Source of the DNA: Opitutaceae bacterium
GTDB taxonomy: Bacteria > Verrucomicrobiota > Verrucomicrobiia > Opitutales > Opitutaceae
NCBI GenBank assembly: GCA_016794785.1
Contig: JAEUHC010000011.1
Location: forward strand, 124,001 to 188,000
Length of the DNA: 64,000 nt
Reading direction: 5' to 3'
Shown here: piece by piece, positions 7,652 to 16,901 of the stretch
Numbering within the stretch: the first letter of the stretch is position 1
How the letters are laid out: each line of letters starts with the position of its first letter
Position numbers and translations under genes: made by a program
Notes under the pieces: generated by a model
Databases searched by the model: none
Told to the model about the DNA's origin: nothing
What the model saw: the letters and a program-made list of their open reading frames with translations, nothing else

Positions 7652-9916
7652 TCACGACGAGTCGTCGCCGTGCGCGGCGTCGGCGCGAACTCGCGCGCGG
7701 TAGGCCCGCTCTTCCTCCTGCTCGCGACGCTTCAGATGTTGGCCGAGGTTGTTCATGGCTACTTGGACGCCCTGGCCCGGCGATTCGGCGGAGAGGCTGT
7801 CGATGAACGTGCGTGCGCCCAAGCCGATGGCGTCACCCCAATTTGATTCACGCTTGGGTTCCGGTGCGGCCGGCGGACGTGCGATCACTGGAGGAGGCGC
7901 GGACGGAGTGGCGCGCACCGTCGGTGACATCACAGGTCCGAGCGGTGCGCGCGGGTTGCTGCCGCTCCCGCCCGTAGAGCCACCTGACGAGGGTGGGCGA
8001 TAAGTGGGAGATGGCGGACCTGCTCCGCCCCCACTCGCGGAGGCGGCTCCGGCCGCGAGTTCCCGGGCTGCGCCTCTGGCACTGCTCGCGCCGCCACCTG
8101 ATCCGAAAAATGCCCCGGCCAAACCGCCGCCGCCTGCCGCCGCGCCGCTTGCGACGGCGGCGGTCATGAGCGTGGTGGCGACGCCGGCGAGGAGACCGGT
8201 CGCCACGCTCGAAGCGAAAGCGCCGGCGACACCCGCGCCGCGCAGAAAGAGCGTGATGAGCTTCGGGGTTTTGATCGCCATGTAGATGGCGAGAAAAACA
8301 TACGAGACGACGTAGCACAGCATCACGAGGGCGACGAGTTCGCCGCCGCCAAACGCGGTGGTTACGGCCAGCGTCACCATGTAGGCCGCGCCGCCGGCGG
8401 TCTGGAGCGCACTGTCGCTCGGCACCGCGAGCGGCCCGAAGAGAATGTAGCGCAGCAGCAACCCCATGAGCGCATCGACGAAGAGCATCAGAAACTGGTA
8501 GGCCGGCACGACGACGCTCAGAGAAATCAACGAGCGCAGGACTCCGTAGAACGCGCCCTCGGTCGCGCGCAGGAGCCAAAACGGCATCGCGAGCACGAGG
8601 ACGAAGAGATTGAGTTCGAGCAATACCTGCACGCCCGCCGTGAAGAGAAACGCCACCATGCGCGTGAGCACGATGCCGATGCCGCGGCCGAACCAATCCA
8701 CCAAAGAGCGGAGATCGGCCATCAGCCCGGATACCGCGGCGGCGGCCTGCTCTACTTTTTCCGAGAACCAAGCCCGCGCGCGTTGGGCGAGCGTGGGCGA
8801 CGCGCCGATCACCGGCAGCAGGCGGGTGTCGAGGTAGTGCAGCGTGTGCGTGAGGACGTTCTTGGCGTAGAGCTGGCGCTCCGATTCAAACGCGGCGTTG
8901 CTCGCAGGCGTGTTCGGCAGCGCCATCGCGGTGGCGGCGCGCGCATCGTCGGTCGCGAGTGCGCGCGAGAGCGGAGCGAGAGGCGTGGTCTGAGCTTCGG
9001 GAAACGCGATTGCCAGATCGGTGTGGTCCGCAGGCAACGCGGCCAGGCCGGCAATTAGGGCGCTGAAATTTTGCAGCACGCCGCGTCCGATGGACGACAT
9101 GACCTGAGCATCGGATGTGGCCGCGTCGCCCCAGAGCGTGGAGTCGAGTGAGGGGAGCTGGCCGGGGCGGCCGGCGGTAGAGAGGGCGGAGTTGAGCGCT
9201 GCGGCCATCGCGTTATACCAGTGACCGATTTGGATCATCTCATCGCGCGAACCGTCGCTCGGGTAGAGGGCGACGGCCCGGCGGGCGGCGGCCTGGCGAA
9301 TCGCTTCGAGGCGCGCCTGCGCCAACGTGAGCGTGCCGATGCTGCCCGCTTGCAACCGGCCGGTGAGGTTGGGCGAGCGCGAGGCCATCGTTTGCAGACT
9401 TTGGGAGAGGACGCCGTTGAGCGTCATCAGGCACGCGTAGATGAGCGGCGTGTTAGTGATGATGAGAACGCCCATGAGCAGCCGGAAATAAATCTTCGCG
9501 AGATTCTCGGCCGGATGGTCGCGGATGAATTGCCGGTGGCGCAGGGAGTCGAACGTGGCGACGGTGGCCATCGCGCCGAGGAAGAGTGTGACGGTCGTCC
9601 AGTAGAGATAACGAAAACTGCCGTCCGCGATGAACTCGAAGGGATTGAAACCGAGAAACGTGAGCGTCGGCCCGCCGCCACTCGCGCGGTATTGCGCGGC
9701 AAAGCGGGCGATACTGTCCGCGCCGAAGCCCGTGGACACACCCATCGCGCGGTTGAGCTGCGACTGCGAATCGGCGATGCCGGCGGAAATCGTCGTGCCC
9801 CCGAGCGCGGGCGGACCGGCGACGTTTTGGGCGTGTGCCGCGAGCGTCACGAAAAACGTGGACGCAAAAATGGCGAGCCGGCCCACACTCCGCAGACGAG
9901 CGGGCAGCGATTTCAC
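7652..9916 (-). CDS. VirB6/TrbL-like polytopic mating-pair protein
   Basis: A 754-residue protein with an N-terminal signal-like segment, a large periplasmic/helical region, then about six to seven hydrophobic segments (roughly residues 100-170 and 420-600) and a long Gly/Ser/Pro-rich cytoplasmic tail. This architecture and its place at the end of a VirB4/VirB5-containing operon fit VirB6/TrbL, the inner-membrane channel component of type IV secretion. The GTG at 9916 overlaps the upstream stop by 4 bases (GTGA). Assignment rests on topology and context rather than on a catalytic motif. Confidence 0.75.
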   Translation of the reverse strand: MKSLPARLRSVGRLAIFASTFFVTLAAHAQNVAGPPALGGTTISAGIADSQSQLNRAMGVSTGFGADSIARFAAQYRASGGGPTLTFLGFNPFEFIADGSFRYLYWTTVTLFLGAMATVATFDSLRHRQFIRDHPAENLAKIYFRLLMGVLIITNTPLIYACLMTLNGVLSQSLQTMASRSPNLTGRLQAGSIGTLTLAQARLEAIRQAAARRAVALYPSDGSRDEMIQIGHWYNAMAAALNSALSTAGRPGQLPSLDSTLWGDAATSDAQVMSSIGRGVLQNFSALIAGLAALPADHTDLAIAFPEAQTTPLAPLSRALATDDARAATAMALPNTPASNAAFESERQLYAKNVLTHTLHYLDTRLLPVIGASPTLAQRARAWFSEKVEQAAAAVSGLMADLRSLVDWFGRGIGIVLTRMVAFLFTAGVQVLLELNLFVLVLAMPFWLLRATEGAFYGVLRSLISLSVVVPAYQFLMLFVDALMGLLLRYILFGPLAVPSDSALQTAGGAAYMVTLAVTTAFGGGELVALVMLCYVVSYVFLAIYMAIKTPKLITLFLRGAGVAGAFASSVATGLLAGVATTLMTAAVASGAAAGGGGLAGAFFGSGGGASSARGAARELAAGAASASGGGAGPPSPTYRPPSSGGSTGGSGSNPRAPLGPVMSPTVRATPSAPPPVIARPPAAPEPKRESNWGDAIGLGARTFIDSLSAESPGQGVQVAMNNLGQHLKRREQEEERAYRARVRADAAHGDDSS

Positions 9917-10536
9917 GGGGAGAACCCGAGTTGGAGGATGCGTTGGTTGCGTGCGCGGTCGGCGACTTCGGTGCGCTCGGCGACAGCGTGGGTGAGGAGG
10001 AGCACTTTGGTTCGTGCCGTGTCCGCAGCCAGCGCCGTGGAAATGAGTTTGGCCTGAGCGGCCTGGGCATCGAGCTGCAGTCGGAGATTCACGAGTTGCG
10101 CTTGATTCATCGGCTGATTGGGCGGAACCAAAAATTCTGTCTGAGTCTGAATGGCTGCGAGCGCGGCGTGGTGGTGGATGTCGGTCTGTCGGTGGTCGGC
10201 GTAGATTTTATCAGCCGGCGAGGACGAAACCACGGGACTCGAAAGCGATGGAGAGATGCGAGGCGTGCCGGTTGCGATGGTAGGAGTTGCGGGACGGATG
10301 TTTGGCACCACCGGAGCGCCGATGATTTCACGGAGGGTTTGCTGCTGTTGCAGGACTTCGCGCAGGCCGGATTCGAACGACTGGAGCTGGCCGAGTTTCG
10401 TTGTCTCCTCTACGAGCACCGCGGTCTGTTGCGCGGCCCGCTCCGGATCGATGGCGATGCGCTGGGCCAGCGCGATGTGAGCCCACGACAAACTGAGACC
10501 GAAGAGCGTAAGAGCGAAGCGGAGTGAGCGGATCAT
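9913..10536 (-). CDS. Exported VirB5/TrbJ-like protein (first of two)
   Basis: A 207-residue protein with a clear signal peptide (residues 1-24, cleavage after ALA) and a largely helical, Gln/Ala-rich mature part with coiled-coil character (about 30-75 and 120-195) around a Pro/Ser-rich linker. It sits between a TrbJ-like gene and the TrbL-like gene and is probably a periplasmic or pilus-tip mating-pair component. No enzymatic motif is seen. Confidence 0.55.
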   Translation of the reverse strand: MIRSLRFALTLFGLSLSWAHIALAQRIAIDPERAAQQTAVLVEETTKLGQLQSFESGLREVLQQQQTLREIIGAPVVPNIRPATPTIATGTPRISPSLSSPVVSSSPADKIYADHRQTDIHHHAALAAIQTQTEFLVPPNQPMNQAQLVNLRLQLDAQAAQAKLISTALAADTARTKVLLLTHAVAERTEVADRARNQRILQLGFSP

Positions 10537-10544
10537 GTCGATGT

Positions 10545-11417
10545 TTACGGGCCGTTGTTGAGTCGCAGGGCGTCGGCATTCCGCTGTGCTTCCGATTGCG
10601 CTTCGAGCAGGCGGTTCTGGGCGTGCATGGCGCGGATCGCGGTTTCGTTGGCGTCGGCATTTTGCGCGGCGGTTTCGAGGGCGATCGCGTTCGTTTGCGC
10701 GGTGATCTGGGCCTGGGCGTGCTCTTGCTCAACCAGCGTGCGTGCTGAGGACGCCTTGGTCTCCGCGGATTTCGTGGCCGCCGAAAGAGCCTGCAGATTG
10801 ACGCGCCGCTCCGACCCGCCCTCGAGCCAACGGCTCGCGAGGAGATTGGAAAAATCGACGGCGGCGCGTCCGCTGAGGTTGTAGTGATCCGTCTGCGCGC
10901 GCGCGGCATACCACTGCGCGTAGGCGATCTCGGGTTGAGTGAGTCCGACGGCGCGACCGATGCGGTCGATGGCGGGTGTCACGAGCACGTTGCGGAAAAA
11001 ATTCGTCGGGCGCTGCACGGCTTGGACCCATTGGTCGAAGGTGATGCCCATGAAGATGTCGAGCTGCCCAGCGCTATTGAAGAGCTTGGACACGTCAATT
11101 TGCTCAAATCCCGGAATGCCGCGCAGCAGGCTTTGCACTTGGCCCAAACTTTGTGGGCGCGCGAACGTCGCGGCGTCGGCCGCGTTGCCGAGGGCAGTCG
11201 TCACCTGCACGAGTTGATCGAGCTGCTGCGTGGAAACGCCGAGCAGGGCGCCGAGCCGCTGAACCTGCTGCTGCGTCTGCGCGAGAACCTTGATCGTCTC
11301 GGCGGTATTGGTGGGATCGAAAACGATGTCGCCCACGCCGAAGATCGCGCGAGTGACAAGAGGCTGCGCCAACAATGCCAGCGCGGCGGCGAGACGGAGG
11401 AGGCGGATCGGTTTCAT
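10545..11417 (-). CDS. TrbJ/VirB5-like conjugal transfer protein
   Basis: A 290-residue protein from the ATG at 11417, with a signal peptide followed by IFGVGDIVFDPTN, the N-terminal hallmark of TrbJ-type mature proteins, and long amphipathic helices rich in Gln, Ala and Glu at the C-terminus. Its start overlaps the stop of the lipoprotein gene (ATGA). In related systems this protein helps assemble the conjugative pilus and the inner-membrane complex. Confidence 0.75.
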   Translation of the reverse strand: MKPIRLLRLAAALALLAQPLVTRAIFGVGDIVFDPTNTAETIKVLAQTQQQVQRLGALLGVSTQQLDQLVQVTTALGNAADAATFARPQSLGQVQSLLRGIPGFEQIDVSKLFNSAGQLDIFMGITFDQWVQAVQRPTNFFRNVLVTPAIDRIGRAVGLTQPEIAYAQWYAARAQTDHYNLSGRAAVDFSNLLASRWLEGGSERRVNLQALSAATKSAETKASSARTLVEQEHAQAQITAQTNAIALETAAQNADANETAIRAMHAQNRLLEAQSEAQRNADALRLNNGP

Positions 11418-11884
11418 CGGATTGGTTCGCTCAGCGTTGCGTCGGTGGCGAGGCGAGGCGCGAATTTGAACCCGTCGTAGGTGCCCGCGGGATAGCGGAG
11501 GAGAGGAGTCGGTGGGAACGCGGCGCGGCGTGCGGCTGGTTTTTCCGTCTCGGTGCGATCGCGCCAATACTCGCGCATGATGCGCAGACGCTCCTCGCGG
11601 CGCGCCTGCTCGACGGCTTCAAGGCGTTGCTGGTCGGCGGACGAGATGATTGCGTTGTAGGCGAGAGAGCCGGCGACCAATCCGGCCGCACTGCCGAGCA
11701 ACGCGCCGGTATTGCCGGCGAGCTTTTGTCCGGCGAACGCGCCGAGCATGCCGCCGGCTCCCACCGCCGCGACTTGCCCGGTGGATAGATGCTCCGAGGA
11801 CACGCGTGATGTGAGCGGACTCGTGGGCGAAGCGCATCCGCCGAGGAGAGCGGTCGCAAAAATCAGGGAAGAGATTGAGCGCAT
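11414..11884 (-). CDS. Small lipoprotein with glycine-zipper segment
   Basis: A 156-residue protein with a lipoprotein signal (LLGGC, Cys at about 17) and a glycine-zipper hydrophobic segment (about 45-80: GGMLGAFAGQKLAG...). Such proteins insert in or stabilise the outer membrane; in type IV secretion loci a lipoprotein at this place may play the VirB7/TrbH/TrbK role. It lies 3 bases after the VirB4 gene and overlaps the TrbJ-like gene. Confidence 0.7.
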   Translation of the reverse strand: MRSISSLIFATALLGGCASPTSPLTSRVSSEHLSTGQVAAVGAGGMLGAFAGQKLAGNTGALLGSAAGLVAGSLAYNAIISSADQQRLEAVEQARREERLRIMREYWRDRTETEKPAARRAAFPPTPLLRYPAGTYDGFKFAPRLATDATLSEPIR

Positions 11885-11887
11885 GGA

Positions 11888-14458
11888 TCAAATTTGGCGG
11901 AGTGGCGAGGAGTGAATGCCGGCGGGGTGTTCGCGCGCGAACTTGCGCACCGCCTCCTGGCGTGTGAGGCCGGCGATGACGTGGCTCTGCATTTCGAGGC
12001 GGTCGTCCTTCGAGTTGCAGGTGAAGGCGTATTTGAGCGGCGTGGAGGCGCTCACAAGGTGGAGCGTGCGCTGGCCGTGCGGAGTTTTTTGGATGAGCAC
12101 GAACTCGGCGTGGCTGCCCGGCACCGTGTTCACGGCCTGAATGAGGCTGAGTTCGCGCGGCGAGAGATTTTTTTCCAGCGCGACGATGCGGGCCTTGTCG
12201 TAGTTATCCTGTTTCAGGACGAGGAGGTTGTCAGCTGCGCCGACGAAGGCGTTGCGCGACTTGCTGCTGACGAGAAAATCCTCGAGCCCCTGCGAGATCG
12301 CGCCCACGCAGACGCCGGCTTTGCGCAGCGTGCGGATGGCGTATTCCATGAACTCGGCGGTGGCTTCGTCCTTTAACTGCAAACCGGCCTCGTCGAAGAG
12401 CAGCACCTTGGGCTCTCGACTCAGCTCGAGCGCGAGGCTCGTGACGGTGCTGACGATCGAGTTGAAAATGACGCGCGTGAGATCCGAGTCGCGCTGGTCG
12501 TGCATCACGCGTTTCAGGTCGAAGACGACGACCGGCGCCGAGAGATCGATCTGCGACGGACCGTCGAACAAGTTGGAGAACGAACCGTCCTCGCACCAAG
12601 CGCCGAGGCGGTGGGCCAGCACGGCACCGCGGTCATTCCGCAGGAGGGCGGCGCGCACGTGGCGCAGGAAGACGGTTTGATGGAGGTCGCGGAAATACGC
12701 GCGACGGAGCGCACTTTCGATGACGACGAGGTCGGTCGAGGAAAGGCGTTCGCCGCGCTCCATGACGAGACTTTCCATCCAGAGCGCGCGGGAGCGGAGC
12801 ACCTCCTGGTCGGGCACAGTGCCGGGTGGGAGCCAGAGCGGATTCAGCCGGTTCGCGCGGCTCTTGATGTTGTAGTCCACATAGACGCCGCCGCTGCACT
12901 CGCAGAAATTTGAGAAGGAGCCGCCGAGGTCGATAATGATGGCACGCGCGTTGCGCCGTCGCATCGCGATCAGATTTTCATCGGCGAGGACGGATTTGCC
13001 CGAGCCGGTGCCGCCGATGACGAGGTGGTGAGGATTCGCGAACAGCGATTCGTCGGGCAGAACCCAGTTGAAGAGACTGCGCGAAGCGGTCTGGAAAAGC
13101 GTGCCGATGGTTTTGCCGGACGGAAGATTGGTCGGCTGGCCGAAAAGCGGCAGCAGGCGGACCAACTGCCGGGTCGAGTAATCGAGCAGGCGGTAGCGAT
13201 CTTTGTCCTGCGTCCAGAACGGCTGCATCGCCCGCCAGTAGGGCCAGAGCGCGTGTTTTTCCACGATGAGCACGATGTCTCGCGCGCGGGCAGCCGAGAG
13301 CGTGGCGGCGATTTTCTCCCGAAGTTGCTCCGGGGTCGGTGCCCAAAGATGCAGATAGCACGCCGCCCGCCATGTGCCCTCCGAGTTGGCACCCATCTCT
13401 TCCAGTTCGCGGGCGAGCTGCTCGGTGGCGGCGCGTTCAGCGGGATCACTCGCCGTGGCCGCGTCGGACTGACGCTGCTTCAGGAGGATTTTCAGGCGTT
13501 TCATGCGCTTGAGCCGGTCGCCGCGCTCCACGTTCACCACCACCTCGGCGCGAAAGAGTCCAGAGAGCAGCATCAGCTCGTCGAACACCGGGCGAGCCAT
13601 CTCCTCCGGCGGCTCATAGAGCGTGAGGATGGCGTGATACCATTCGTCGAGTTCGGCGATGCCGGCGGGTAGCGTGACTCCCTCGGGGTCCCAACGAAAC
13701 ACGCTCTGCACGGTCCGCTCGGTAAAGGGAGTTTGTGCGCCAGCCCGCCACCGTGGCAACGGAGCGCCTTCCTCGAATCGGCGCGGGTTCCATCGCTGAT
13801 AGCAGAGTCGTGCGACCGCATCGTCATCGAGGGGGACCGGCGCGTAGCCGAGATGATCGAGTGCGCCCGCGAGAGCGCGAGCCTGCGTGAGTAGTTCCTC
13901 GGAGGCGGAGGCGAAGGTCGCGGCGTCGTAACGAAGGTGCTCCCTCGCATCGGTGAAGTAGGCTTGAGCGCGTTGCGACCACGCGCGGAAGGTGGGGTGG
14001 GGAGTGGGAGAGCGACGCGGGCGAGTTACGGCGCCGTTCGGTTTGCGAACGAGAATGAGATAGGTTTCCACCCAGCGCAGGTGGCCTTCGCGCAGAAGCG
14101 CCAAGATATTTTCCTGCTGCTCCCGCTGCACATCGCCGACGAGGCCGGCGGAGAATTCCGTTTCATTGAGCCGCGCGGCGAATTCGACCGAGCGCGAATG
14201 TTGGGTCCAGATGACCTGGATGTCGAAATGATCGGGCAGTGAATTAAGAAACCCGCCGAGCCGGCGGTAGATTTCGCCCATCGCCTCGTCGGCGAGGGTG
14301 GGGGTGTAGAGCGCGTCGAGCTTGAAGCCGTAGCCGAGGGAGCGATCCCGATTGATCACGATGCCACGGCTCACCTCGAGCGACGACAACTCGCGATCAA
14401 ACGTGCGGCCGTCGAGAGCGTTGGTGCGCTGGAATTTTCTGATGAGCTTGCCGATCAT
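11888..14458 (-). CDS. virB4: VirB4 family type IV secretion ATPase
   Basis: An 856-residue ATPase of normal VirB4/TrbE length. An N-terminal CagE/TrbE/VirB domain is followed by the nucleotide-binding domain with Walker A GGTGSGKS (about 482-489) and Walker B VLLFDEAG (about 685-692), then a conserved RxxNA-type region near the C-terminus. It energises pilus biogenesis and substrate transfer at the inner membrane. The ATG at 14458 overlaps the stop of the VirB3-like gene by 4 bases; a TTG 6 bases upstream is less likely. Confidence 0.95.
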   Translation of the reverse strand: MIGKLIRKFQRTNALDGRTFDRELSSLEVSRGIVINRDRSLGYGFKLDALYTPTLADEAMGEIYRRLGGFLNSLPDHFDIQVIWTQHSRSVEFAARLNETEFSAGLVGDVQREQQENILALLREGHLRWVETYLILVRKPNGAVTRPRRSPTPHPTFRAWSQRAQAYFTDAREHLRYDAATFASASEELLTQARALAGALDHLGYAPVPLDDDAVARLCYQRWNPRRFEEGAPLPRWRAGAQTPFTERTVQSVFRWDPEGVTLPAGIAELDEWYHAILTLYEPPEEMARPVFDELMLLSGLFRAEVVVNVERGDRLKRMKRLKILLKQRQSDAATASDPAERAATEQLARELEEMGANSEGTWRAACYLHLWAPTPEQLREKIAATLSAARARDIVLIVEKHALWPYWRAMQPFWTQDKDRYRLLDYSTRQLVRLLPLFGQPTNLPSGKTIGTLFQTASRSLFNWVLPDESLFANPHHLVIGGTGSGKSVLADENLIAMRRRNARAIIIDLGGSFSNFCECSGGVYVDYNIKSRANRLNPLWLPPGTVPDQEVLRSRALWMESLVMERGERLSSTDLVVIESALRRAYFRDLHQTVFLRHVRAALLRNDRGAVLAHRLGAWCEDGSFSNLFDGPSQIDLSAPVVVFDLKRVMHDQRDSDLTRVIFNSIVSTVTSLALELSREPKVLLFDEAGLQLKDEATAEFMEYAIRTLRKAGVCVGAISQGLEDFLVSSKSRNAFVGAADNLLVLKQDNYDKARIVALEKNLSPRELSLIQAVNTVPGSHAEFVLIQKTPHGQRTLHLVSASTPLKYAFTCNSKDDRLEMQSHVIAGLTRQEAVRKFAREHPAGIHSSPLRQI

Positions 14459-14742
14459 AGGCAATCACGCCACGGCCGAAATTCCGCGCGGCCAGGACGG
14501 AGCTGGCGCGGCAGAAGCAGGGCTTGGAAAAAGTGGAAGTCGTTTCCAGGCGGTCGTCCAAGACGGAAGGCGACGAGGTAGCCAGGGAAACCGAGGAGGA
14601 TGACGGCCATCGTCACGGTGCTGTCGAAAAGCACGATGTTCAGTGCGAGGCCGGCGATCAGCGTGCCGAAATCCTGCGGTGTAAACACGCCCCAGACGTA
14701 GATGGAGCGCGCGAGCTGGCGGTGATAGCGGACGGTGAGCAT
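14455..14742 (-). CDS. VirB3/TrbD-like small membrane protein
   Basis: A 95-residue protein with a basic N-terminus and two adjacent hydrophobic segments (about 20-55: GTLIAGLALNIVLF... and VILLGFPGYLVAF). A gene of this size and topology directly preceding and coupled to virB4 is the standard position of VirB3/TrbD, which associates with VirB4 in the inner membrane. Confidence 0.75.
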   Translation of the reverse strand: MLTVRYHRQLARSIYVWGVFTPQDFGTLIAGLALNIVLFDSTVTMAVILLGFPGYLVAFRLGRPPGNDFHFFQALLLPRQLRPGRAEFRPWRDCL

Positions 14743-14745
14743 AGT

Positions 14746-15144
14746 CTAGGGGGCTTTCTCCAAGGCCGTGATTGCGGCGTCGATTCCGGCCAGCACGCGC
14801 TGAAGGTCGGCCGCTGACCATTCGCGAGCCTTGGCCAAGGCGAGTAGGTCGGCGTAAGTTTTTCGCAGCAGCTCGAGCGCACGCGTCCGCTCCGCGGTTG
14901 AGGTCGGCACATAGATGAAGACGGGAAGCGAGGCCCGCGTCCACGTGCCGCCGATGTTGATTGTAACGTCTTTTTGCACATCGAGCACGCGCAGTTCGTA
15001 GCCGGGGATTTTCAGCGGCACTGCGGTTTCGGAAGGCGCGGGAGGCGGAATCGGAGCCGACGTTGGACTTGGAGCCGGAGGCTCGCCTGCCGCCAAAGCG
15101 GAGCAGGCGAGTGAGACGACCGTGAGCAGAAAACGAGTGCGCAT
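14746..15144 (-). CDS. Exported protein of unknown function, first gene of mating-pair operon
   Basis: A 132-residue protein with a signal peptide (residues 1-19, ...SALAAGE), a Pro-rich linker and a C-terminal helical part. The ATG at 15144 was chosen because it is 7 bases after a TACTAT -10 element and is followed by a typical signal sequence; longer in-frame starts would include the promoter. It leads the 14746-7652 operon (VirB3, VirB4, lipoprotein, VirB5/TrbJ-like, VirB6-like). No family recognised. Confidence 0.65.
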   Translation of the reverse strand: MRTRFLLTVVSLACSALAAGEPPAPSPTSAPIPPPAPSETAVPLKIPGYELRVLDVQKDVTINIGGTWTRASLPVFIYVPTSTAERTRALELLRKTYADLLALAKAREWSAADLQRVLAGIDAAITALEKAP

Positions 15145-15149
15145 GGTCA

Positions 15150-15161
15150 CGATAGTAGCAA
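15150..15161 (-). promoter_or_regulatory. Class A leaderless promoter (mating-pair operon)
   Basis: TTGCTACTATCG on the minus strand with TACTAT 7 bases before the ATG at 15144. It should drive the seven-gene operon down to 7652. Confidence 0.7.
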
Positions 15162-15294
15162 CGTGCCCGAAGCCCGGTGTTGCGGTGAGGATGAAACGAC
15201 AGTTGTGAAGCACCGTTCCACGTTCGGTTGACTACACCCCGATGGGGTAATGGTCCTTTCGGGCGTGCGAGCACGGTGCCTGTCACTTAAGTTA
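15162..15294. other. Intergenic junction between transfer module and cargo
   Basis: No gene is seen here. It holds a small perfect hairpin (ACCCC-GAT-GGGGT, 15236-15248) and a spaced inverted repeat GCACCGT/ACGGTGC. It separates the GC-rich mating-pair operon from the lower-GC ubiquitin-like operon that ends at 15295. The hairpin has no T-run, so a terminator is not convincing. Confidence 0.4.
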
Positions 15295-15732
15295 TCATGT
15301 GGGGTCGGTCGATTCCTCAGTTTCTCCACTGCGCAATTTGTCCGCTTTTTCAGGTGACTTAATTTCTGCATCACCAGGCGCGTGTTCGCTGCCGTAGTAC
15401 TGAGATTTGGCCAATCGATCACTAGACCTCGCATAGTCGATTCTGCTTTTGGACCAAGGTAGCGCACCATGCACCTCACTTCGCTCGATGACGTAATGGG
15501 AACGGCACTTGAAGTTCCAGTTCCCGATGGAGGGCCACAATGAAACGGTGTCACCATCGAATGTCAGAGCCCAGTCTGTCGGTGTGAGGGGCGTAACAAC
15601 CTGTTCACCGCACCCGCAGCAGCAGAGGTGAATTGCTGTGGCGTACTCCACCGAAACGTAAAGCACCCCCTCCTCCAACGCGCTAGGGATGTGCGTTACA
15701 AATCGGTGCGTCAGTCGCAGATGACGAATCAC
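15295..15732 (-). CDS. DUF6527-type zinc-binding protein of ubiquitin-like operon
   Basis: A 145-residue protein starting at a GTG (15732) that overlaps the stop of the E1 gene (GTGA) and has a strong GGAGG ribosome site 6 bases upstream. The Cys cluster CCCGCG (about 37-42), the motif NWNFKCRSHYVI and acidic tail match small DUF6527-type proteins that accompany bacterial ThiF/multi-ubiquitin operons; a peptidase (deconjugating) role has been proposed for the family. Last gene of the cargo operon. The family call is from motif memory, not a search. Confidence 0.7.
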   Translation of the reverse strand: MIRHLRLTHRFVTHIPSALEEGVLYVSVEYATAIHLCCCGCGEQVVTPLTPTDWALTFDGDTVSLWPSIGNWNFKCRSHYVIERSEVHGALPWSKSRIDYARSSDRLAKSQYYGSEHAPGDAEIKSPEKADKLRSGETEESTDPT

Positions 15733-16901
15733 AACAATCCTCCGTTCAAGAGCATGTTTCCGTCGGTGGTGTACGAGCTGTGGTGCTCTCCCTCGAGGTC
15801 CCGATAGAAGCCACGCAGCTTCTTCCATTTGATTACGGCCATCACTGCGTTGAGCGCATTGAGATCAGCGACTTGGATGTTCGACGAATAGATGTTGACC
15901 TGCCCGTTGCCGGCGAAGGAAACCTGACTGCGGAAATGGTCTCGCTTTGCCGGTGTGCTCGCGGTCGTGCGAAGAATTCCGCCGAGCGAGCCATCGACTA
16001 GCTCCAGCCCCATGCCGACATCGATGAATGAAATCCCGAGCGCCTCCATTCTTTCGACGAGGATCCGTTTATCGTCACCGGCGTCCATCGCCAAGAATGC
16101 GAACGTAATCCCGTCCAGCAGTTGGAGATTAGTTCGGGTGAGAGGCACTGGGTGGGCGACGATACCTCGGTGCATCCGCGAATAGATACCTTTGAGGTAA
16201 TGCACCTTTTTCGGAGCCTCACGGAGCTCCTCCAGCGCCGCGGCCCCAGGGGCGCGAAACGCATTGTGCTGAAGGAAGTCGTCGCCGTCGATCAGGCGGA
16301 TTTCACGTACCGGGGTTTTCGTGAGGAAGTCCAAGATATAGGATCCAGTCCCTCCGACTCCGATGATCGCAACTTTCTCCGCAGAAAGCCGTTCGGTTAG
16401 AGCGCCAATACCGACCCGATCAGAAGCAGTTTCGGTATACTCGAACACGCTGTTTTCCTCAGACTCCGGCACACGGAAGACACGTGGCGTGGCGGAGGGC
16501 TGAAGTTGCGTAGCCGGTCCGGTGAGGATCGCCGCGTAAGTAGACATTTTTTCGTAGTAGTCCGGGTAACCGTTGCTCGGCTTGCTCGAAAACGAGTGCT
16601 TCGCCGTGGTTCCGTTGCCCAACGGAAGATTGCCGCTTTGATGGGAGATCTGATGAATGGGCGTGCCGTCGGCGAGGCAGGGATATTCGCCGTCGAAGTA
16701 CGCAACGTGGGTATCTGGTGTGCGGGTGACGTCTCCTGCCATGGTCAAGCTGGAGATCAGAGTTCCCCTCATGACTTGGCGTTGAGCATTCACGTACGGA
16801 ACTTCCCGCATGACGAGGAACCCTCCCACGATCTGGATGAAGTAGCCTTCATCACGAAGGCGTTTCAGATCCGAATTAAGATTTATCAGTTTTAGTGACA
16901 T
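15729..16901 (-). CDS. E2-like/E1 ThiF-fold adenylating enzyme of ubiquitin-like pathway
   Basis: A 390-residue protein. The C-terminal half is a ThiF/E1 adenylation domain: nucleotide loop GVGGTGS (181-187), acidic LIDGDDF (203-209), the N-x-x-R element (HNAFR, 212-216) and the conserved Asp in FLAMDAGDDK. The first 160 residues resemble the DUF6791/E2-like domains fused to such E1s. It should activate the C-terminus of the neighbouring multi-ubiquitin protein by adenylation. Its start lies 26 bases inside the multi-ubiquitin gene and follows an AAGGGGA ribosome site. Confidence 0.85.
   Translation of the reverse strand: MSLKLINLNSDLKRLRDEGYFIQIVGGFLVMREVPYVNAQRQVMRGTLISSLTMAGDVTRTPDTHVAYFDGEYPCLADGTPIHQISHQSGNLPLGNGTTAKHSFSSKPSNGYPDYYEKMSTYAAILTGPATQLQPSATPRVFRVPESEENSVFEYTETASDRVGIGALTERLSAEKVAIIGVGGTGSYILDFLTKTPVREIRLIDGDDFLQHNAFRAPGAAALEELREAPKKVHYLKGIYSRMHRGIVAHPVPLTRTNLQLLDGITFAFLAMDAGDDKRILVERMEALGISFIDVGMGLELVDGSLGGILRTTASTPAKRDHFRSQVSFAGNGQVNIYSSNIQVADLNALNAVMAVIKWKKLRGFYRDLEGEHHSSYTTDGNMLLNGGLL
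15739..15743 (-). promoter_or_regulatory. Shine-Dalgarno site deciding the GTG start at 15732
   Basis: GGAGG on the minus strand, 6 bases before the GTG. It contrasts with the surrounding leaderless transfer genes and supports a different origin of the cargo operon. Confidence 0.75.

Noticed and set aside
13025..14242. Plus-strand open frames opposite VirB4
   Set aside because: Antisense to the well-supported VirB4 gene; no independent evidence.
15236..15248. Rho-independent terminator
   Set aside because: Short hairpin without a following T-run on either strand.
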